From Pedobacter westerhofensis (GTDB lineage Bacteria; Bacteroidota; Bacteroidia; Sphingobacteriales; Sphingobacteriaceae), in assembly GCF_900182595.1 (NCBI RefSeq), contig NZ_FXTN01000009.1, positions 248,001-312,000 on the forward strand: a stretch of DNA of 64,000 nucleotides, in the 5' to 3' direction. Below, one piece after another: positions 60,403-64,000 of this stretch. Positions within the stretch are counted from its first letter, which is position 1, and each line of letters opens with the position of its first letter. Under the pieces are notes generated by a model. That model was not told the DNA's origin, ran no database searches, and was given only the letters and a program-made list of their open reading frames with translations. Made by a program: the position numbers and the translations under genes.

Positions 60403-61065
60403 CTATGCTGGATTTTTATCTAAATTTTGTCCCCATTCTGATGGGTTCCTGCGCCATTGGTTCAATACGTCTACATCACTTTGTGCAATAAAGCTATTTT
60501 CTGCTGCGTATTCTATTAACGTATTATAATTAGATAATGTTGCAAAGCGGCATTTCGCTTCTTTAAAGTTTTCTTCGGCGATGTCAAATCCATAGGTAAA
60601 GATAGAGACCAGGCCGGCAACGGATAAGCCTGCATCTTTCAAAGCATTTACAGCCTGTAAGCTGCTCTTACCAGTAGAGATCAGGTCCTCTACAACTACT
60701 ACACGCTGGCCTTCAACGATTTCTCCTTCTATCAGACTGCCTGTACCATGTTCTTTGGCTTTGGCCCTTACGTAGGCAAAAGGTAATCCTAATTCCTGTG
60801 CTACCAGCACGCCCTGTGGTATACCGGCAGTGGCTACACCTGCAATCAGGTCAACAGAACCAAATTCTTCCTGTATGAGCTGTGTAAGTTTTTGTCTGAT
60901 GTATGTTCTTATTGAGGGATGGGAGAGCGTTACCCGATTATCGCAATAAATAGGAGATTTCCAACCTGAAGCCCATGTGAAGGGGTTATTGGGCTGTAAT
61001 TTTATTGCTTTAATTTGAAGTAAAAATTCAGCTACCTTTAATTCAATATCACTTTTATTATACAT
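60403..61065 (-). CDS. pyrE: Orotate phosphoribosyltransferase
   Basis: A 220-residue PRTase that makes OMP from orotate and PRPP in UMP synthesis. It has W-K-S-P-I-Y-C-D-N-R, G-V-A-T-A-G-I-P, the flexible R-A-K-A-K-E-H-G loop and the PRPP loop V-V-V-V-E-D-L-I-S-T-G-K-S-S. ATG at 61065 is preceded by a perfect -7 box only 4 nt upstream, suggesting a leaderless transcript. Confidence 0.95.
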   Translation of the reverse strand: MYNKSDIELKVAEFLLQIKAIKLQPNNPFTWASGWKSPIYCDNRVTLSHPSIRTYIRQKLTQLIQEEFGSVDLIAGVATAGIPQGVLVAQELGLPFAYVRAKAKEHGTGSLIEGEIVEGQRVVVVEDLISTGKSSLQAVNALKDAGLSVAGLVSIFTYGFDIAEENFKEAKCRFATLSNYNTLIEYAAENSFIAQSDVDVLNQWRRNPSEWGQNLDKNPA

Positions 61066-61069
61066 GCTA

Positions 61070-61077
61070 CAAAATTA
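61070..61077 (-). promoter_or_regulatory. -7 element of pyrE, leaderless geometry
   Basis: TAATTTTG on the minus strand matches TAnnTTTG exactly and ends 4 nt before the pyrE ATG. No -33 TTTG at the usual spacing. Confidence 0.5.
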
Positions 61078-61280
61078 CTCAAAATAATACCTTTCTCGTA
61101 TAGGCCAATTGTCCTTTTTTTGCCAGCAATTGATACTCAATGTGATAAATAGAAAGTAGTGGATTTAAAACTAAATAATACACTAATCCTCTTTGTAAAG
61201 CTTAGATTTTTTATACATTTATTTCCTGAAATATCCGATAAGGCCTGCCGGAAAGGGCATTTTTAATAACGATCATACTG

Positions 61281-61901
61281 ATGAAAATATACAGGATTTA
61301 CATTAACGACAATACACTCATTATAGCGGATAAATTACCGGAACAAACGGAAATAATCCAGACGATAGAAGAGAAGGGGTTTAACTTCAAAGCTTTTTAT
61401 GAGAAACTGGGCAAACTTTCTGCAACCCCGCACGCAATTATCAGTGAAGATCCTAAAACACTTTTTCAGAAGATAAAAAAGAGCCTTACCATCATTAAAG
61501 CTTCGGGCGGATTGGTAAAGAATGCCAAAGGAGAATACCTGTTTATCTTCAGGAATAAGAAGTGGGACCTTCCAAAAGGTAAGGTAGAAAAGGGAGAGGG
61601 CATGAAAGAGGCAGGCCTGCGCGAGGTGGAAGAAGAGTGTGGTGTAAAGATCAGCAGTAACAACGAGCGTCTGTGCAAAACCTATCATGTGTATGAGATG
61701 AGCGGAAAGCTGGTGCTAAAAAGGACCAACTGGTATAGCATGACTGTTAAGGGAGTGCCTAAGCTTGTTCCCCAGAAAGAGGAGGGGATTACTAAAGCAG
61801 AATGGCTTAGTGCGTCAGATCTGAAACCGGTGCTTAAAAATACTTATCCCTCTATTGTTGATGTCCTAAAAGCAGGCAAGCTCATCAAAGAAATGTTTTA
61901 A
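61281..61901 (+). CDS. NUDIX hydrolase
   Basis: A 206-residue protein. The NUDIX box GX5EX7REUXEEXGU is complete, from G-K-V-E-K-G-E to R-E-V-E-E-E-C-G-V (about residues 107-131). An N-terminal domain of about 75 residues precedes it. These enzymes hydrolyse nucleoside diphosphate derivatives; substrate unknown. Confidence 0.9.
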   Translation: MKIYRIYINDNTLIIADKLPEQTEIIQTIEEKGFNFKAFYEKLGKLSATPHAIISEDPKTLFQKIKKSLTIIKASGGLVKNAKGEYLFIFRNKKWDLPKGKVEKGEGMKEAGLREVEEECGVKISSNNERLCKTYHVYEMSGKLVLKRTNWYSMTVKGVPKLVPQKEEGITKAEWLSASDLKPVLKNTYPSIVDVLKAGKLIKEMF

Positions 61902-62011
61902 GGCATCGTGCCCTATATGCTATAGGTTGACTTATCTACAGCCTGAGTTATTTTTTTATGTATAAGCAGCACCCTTGTCGATGGCGACCGATTAATGCCA
62001 TAGGATGGAGG

Positions 62012-62476
62012 CTATAAGAACGGAAGTGCTTCCGTTGGCATGAATGGCGTAACGTCTCCGTGATTACGAAGGATGTCCCTCACAATTGTAGAACTGATCG
62101 CCGAGTATTCAGGCTTGCTCAGGATAAATATCGTTTCCATTTGAGGCATCATCGTCTGGTTGATCTGCGCGATGGCCTTCTCATATTCATAATCCCCGAC
62201 AGAACGAATTCCGCGGATCATATAGGAAGCATCAATCTTTTTGCAGAAATCCACTGTTAAACCTTCGTACAACTGTACGTCGATGTTGTTATAGTTGGCG
62301 AATACAGATTTTACCATTTCCTGCCGTACTTCTCCAGATAGAAAACTATGTTTAGAACTGTTTATGCCAATTCCAATCACCACTTTATCAAACAGCGGCA
62401 ATGCGCGTTTAAGAATATCTGCATGTGCAATAGTGAGAGGGTCAAAGGATCCGGGGAAAAGTGCAATCTTCATCAT
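62012..62476 (-). CDS. coaD: Phosphopantetheine adenylyltransferase
   Basis: A 154-residue nucleotidyltransferase for the penultimate step of CoA synthesis. The N-terminal F-P-G-S-F-D-P-L-T-I-A-H is the catalytic T/H-x-G-H motif, here with Ala for Gly (T-I-A-H). R-G-I-R-S-V-G-D-Y-E-Y-E and the C-terminal S-S-T-I-V-R-D match the family. Start ATG abuts the rsmD stop. Confidence 0.95.
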   Translation of the reverse strand: MMKIALFPGSFDPLTIAHADILKRALPLFDKVVIGIGINSSKHSFLSGEVRQEMVKSVFANYNNIDVQLYEGLTVDFCKKIDASYMIRGIRSVGDYEYEKAIAQINQTMMPQMETIFILSKPEYSAISSTIVRDILRNHGDVTPFMPTEALPFL

Positions 62477-63016
62477 CTAAGGTGTGTAATCAAAAAAACT
62501 GAATGAGGAATTTCCATATCTGCGGGTTTCTGTAAAACCCGGCTGATCATTTAATTTGAGTAGCGATGGATGTTCTACCACCAGGAGGCCGTTTTCTGTG
62601 AGTAGCTTATTTTTGGCCACCAGCTGTGGGATCAGGGGAATAGTTGGCAGGTCGTACGGCGGATCAGCAAAAATGATCTGGTACGTTTTGTTATGCTGTT
62701 CCAGGAATTTGAATACATCAGCTTTTTTCAGTTCGATCTCTGTCAGTTTGTACTTGTCTATCACTGACTGTACCCAGTAAATGCATCCGGAATGTTTATC
62801 TACTGCTGTTACATGTTTGATCCCGCGTGAGGCAAATTCAATGCTGATGTTCCCTGTACCGCAGAAGAGGTCGAGCACTTCACAGCTGTCAAACTCATAG
62901 GTATTGTAAAGAATATTGAATAATGCCTCTTTGGCCATATCCGTTGTGGGCCTTACAGGAAGGCTGGCAGGCGCATTCATGCGGATACCTTTAAGTTTAC
63001 CGCCAATTATACGCAT
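62477..63016 (-). CDS. rsmD: 16S rRNA (guanine966-N2)-methyltransferase
   Basis: A 179-residue methyltransferase. It has R-I-I-G-G-K-L-K-G at the N-terminus, V-R-P-T-T-D-M-A-K-E-A-L-F-N, the SAM loop D-L-F-C-G-T-G-N-I-S-I-E and the catalytic D-P-P-Y. It sits between DUF3822 (10-nt overlap) and coaD (abutting), a coupled three-gene unit. Confidence 0.95.
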   Translation of the reverse strand: MRIIGGKLKGIRMNAPASLPVRPTTDMAKEALFNILYNTYEFDSCEVLDLFCGTGNISIEFASRGIKHVTAVDKHSGCIYWVQSVIDKYKLTEIELKKADVFKFLEQHNKTYQIIFADPPYDLPTIPLIPQLVAKNKLLTENGLLVVEHPSLLKLNDQPGFTETRRYGNSSFSFFDYTP

Positions 63017-63840
63017 AAGTCGAGAGCTAGTAGGCTGCTATAGTAGTGAGCAGGCATATCATCAAGTATAGCATGATCAAACTGATCAGCCGGGGGAAGA
63101 TTAAAATGGAGTTCGCCGAAGTACTTGCTGAGGCAGCTGTAATAGCCGTCATCCTGGTGAATGATGCCGCTCAGCAATACCGTTGAGCAGGAGGGGTCCA
63201 GTTTAAGTTCCTGGATCAACAGTAAAAGGTAATAATTGAACTCTTCGGGAGTGTCGATCTGGAAGGTATTCTGAAAGATCATTTTACGGTTTTCCAGCAG
63301 CAGTACATTGAAAGAGCCAACTGTAAAATCAAGCAGCAGTGAAGTTCCTTTAGCGGCAGAGCCCAATGCCAGCAGTGGGGTATGGTGTTCATACCGGGCA
63401 GCACTGGCCAGTGATTTATCCAGCGTCTCTTCTATAAATTGTTCGAAATTGAAAACCGATGTAAATCCGAATTTTGCAAAGGGACGTGTATACAAATTTG
63501 CTGATGATGCTTCTGCAAAGAAATTCGCATAGCTATTCAGCTCATTCCTGTTGAAAAGACTGTTTGGGATAGCAATGGTATTGGGTGTATATACTGACAC
63601 CTTGATCTCTCTGAAGGATAAGCTCAGATAGCTGTCTCTCTTTAAGGCAGTGGCCAGTTCAGCAGTCGTATCTTCACATTCCTGCTGGTCAAAAACAGCC
63701 TTCAGCTGCCTGCTGTGTTTGTCAATTATCGCATATGAAAAGCTGTCTGCGGTAATTTTCAATAACAAATTACAGTCTGAGGCAGTATTGGGATCAAACT
63801 CAGGATCCACTAATAAAATGCTGTTTTTACTATTGTTCAT
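63007..63840 (-). CDS. DUF3822 protein
   Basis: 277 residues from ATG 63840. Sequence matches DUF3822, a Bacteroidota family of unknown function with an actin/ASKHA-like rhythm of strands (for example S-I-L-L-V-D-P-E-F-D-P, T-S-L-L-L-D-F-T-V-G-S-F-N). Start is chosen because the -7 box TAATTTTG (63846-63853) lies 5 nt upstream; the ORF continues to 63873 but that part precedes the promoter. It overlaps rsmD by 10 nt. Confidence 0.75.
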   Translation of the reverse strand: MNNSKNSILLVDPEFDPNTASDCNLLLKITADSFSYAIIDKHSRQLKAVFDQQECEDTTAELATALKRDSYLSLSFREIKVSVYTPNTIAIPNSLFNRNELNSYANFFAEASSANLYTRPFAKFGFTSVFNFEQFIEETLDKSLASAARYEHHTPLLALGSAAKGTSLLLDFTVGSFNVLLLENRKMIFQNTFQIDTPEEFNYYLLLLIQELKLDPSCSTVLLSGIIHQDDGYYSCLSKYFGELHFNLPPADQFDHAILDDMPAHYYSSLLALDLCV

Positions 63841-63845
63841 CTTAG

Positions 63846-63853
63846 CAAAATTA
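63846..63853 (-). promoter_or_regulatory. -7 element of the DUF3822-rsmD-coaD unit, leaderless geometry
   Basis: TAATTTTG on the minus strand, full TAnnTTTG match, 5 nt from the ATG at 63840. The divergent gene's CATATTTG (63881-63888) lies 27 nt away with 4 nt to its own ATG, so both divergent genes may be leaderless. Confidence 0.5.
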
Positions 63854-63892
63854 ATTCTTTTTTCTATAACCACACCATTGCATATTTGTAAA

Positions 63893-64000
63893 ATGGATAA
63901 AGCCGGAATAATTGTACAGTCATACCAGTTTCAGCCGACTGCCGAGCAGCTTGTTTTCTGTCGGCAAATGGCAGAATTTTTATCGGGAGAGCTTGACCGC
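63893..64000 (+). CDS. Start of a gene, possibly an ATP-dependent helicase (runs off the window)
   Basis: Thirty-six residues from ATG 63893 with no stop. Q-F-Q-P-T-A-E-Q-L-V-F-C-R-Q-M-A-E-F-L resembles the N-terminal Q-motif-like start (x-P-T-x-x-Q) of AAA/RecD-like helicases found near DUF3822 genes, but no Walker motif is inside the window. Function must remain open. Confidence 0.5.
   Translation, partial: MDKAGIIVQSYQFQPTAEQLVFCRQMAEFLSGELDR

Noticed and set aside
1..64000. tRNA, rRNA, prophage, secretion or defence island
   Set aside because: No gap contains a cloverleaf or rRNA-like sequence that I could recognise, and all gaps above 300 nt are accounted for; no phage, restriction or toxin-antitoxin genes are seen.

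Overview
The window is chromosomal DNA from a member of the Bacteroidota, most likely the Sphingobacteriaceae (Pedobacter-like). This is inferred from gene content (GH92 mannosidase, fused SecDF, DUF4290 and DUF3822 proteins, S9 peptidase, a D15-like outer-membrane barrel protein) and from many matches to the Bacteroidota sigma-factor consensus (-33 TTTG, -7 TAnnTTTG) in place of -35/-10 boxes. I found no tRNA, rRNA, intact insertion sequence, prophage or CRISPR array. It is mostly a core-genome housekeeping segment, with some repeat-rich gaps and a few less common gene groups.

Layout. 0-4 kb: partial PAP2 phosphatase and a methyltransferase (minus) divergent from glmM and a cysteine desulfurase (plus). 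4-9.4 kb: GNAT enzyme, small acidic protein, GH92 alpha-mannosidase, then about 1 kb of non-coding DNA with a 26-bp tandem array between two long hairpins, then accD. 9.5-15 kb: fbaA, a pair of uncharacterised exported proteins, an iron-permease-like protein and a GNAT. 15-22 kb: HMG-CoA lyase, secDF, thyA-folA, ispE-osmC. 22-28 kb: a predicted outer-membrane metallopeptidase/propeller/barrel protein with a LapA-like protein, then the tgt-LptF/G permease-EamA operon. 28-33 kb: GT2 glycosyltransferase, rsmG, dprA and a cystathionine beta-synthase-like enzyme. 33-38 kb: murA, DUF4290 and UvrD/PcrA helicase. 38-46 kb: M20 dipeptidase, GH25 lysozyme, SlyD-like FKBP, Fur-family regulator divergent from a COG0523 GTPase, ABC-F ATPase, nitroreductase and a GreA/B-like protein. 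46-52 kb: lipoprotein, polysaccharide deacetylase, S9 peptidase and an outer-membrane barrel protein. 52-60 kb: GH130 enzyme convergent with two GT4 glycosyltransferases, then clpB. 60-64 kb: pyrE with an SRPBCC protein, a NUDIX hydrolase, the DUF3822-rsmD-coaD operon and the start of a divergent gene.

Functional links: murA, glmM, the PAP2 enzyme, GH25 and polysaccharide deacetylase act on the envelope; thyA-folA and pyrE on pyrimidines and folate; the Fur/COG0523/SlyD-like group on metal homeostasis; the GH130/GT4/GT4 group probably on an unidentified mannose-type glycan.

Main points for a second look: MurA has Asp instead of the catalytic-loop Cys; Tgt lacks all three zinc-binding Cys; two palindromes of Fur-family size overlap both promoter elements of the COG0523 gene; at least five start codons lie only 4-5 nt after a TAnnTTTG-like box, suggesting leaderless transcripts; a 26-bp tandem array has a 104-bp higher-order period; and two unrelated terminators share an unusual loop sequence.
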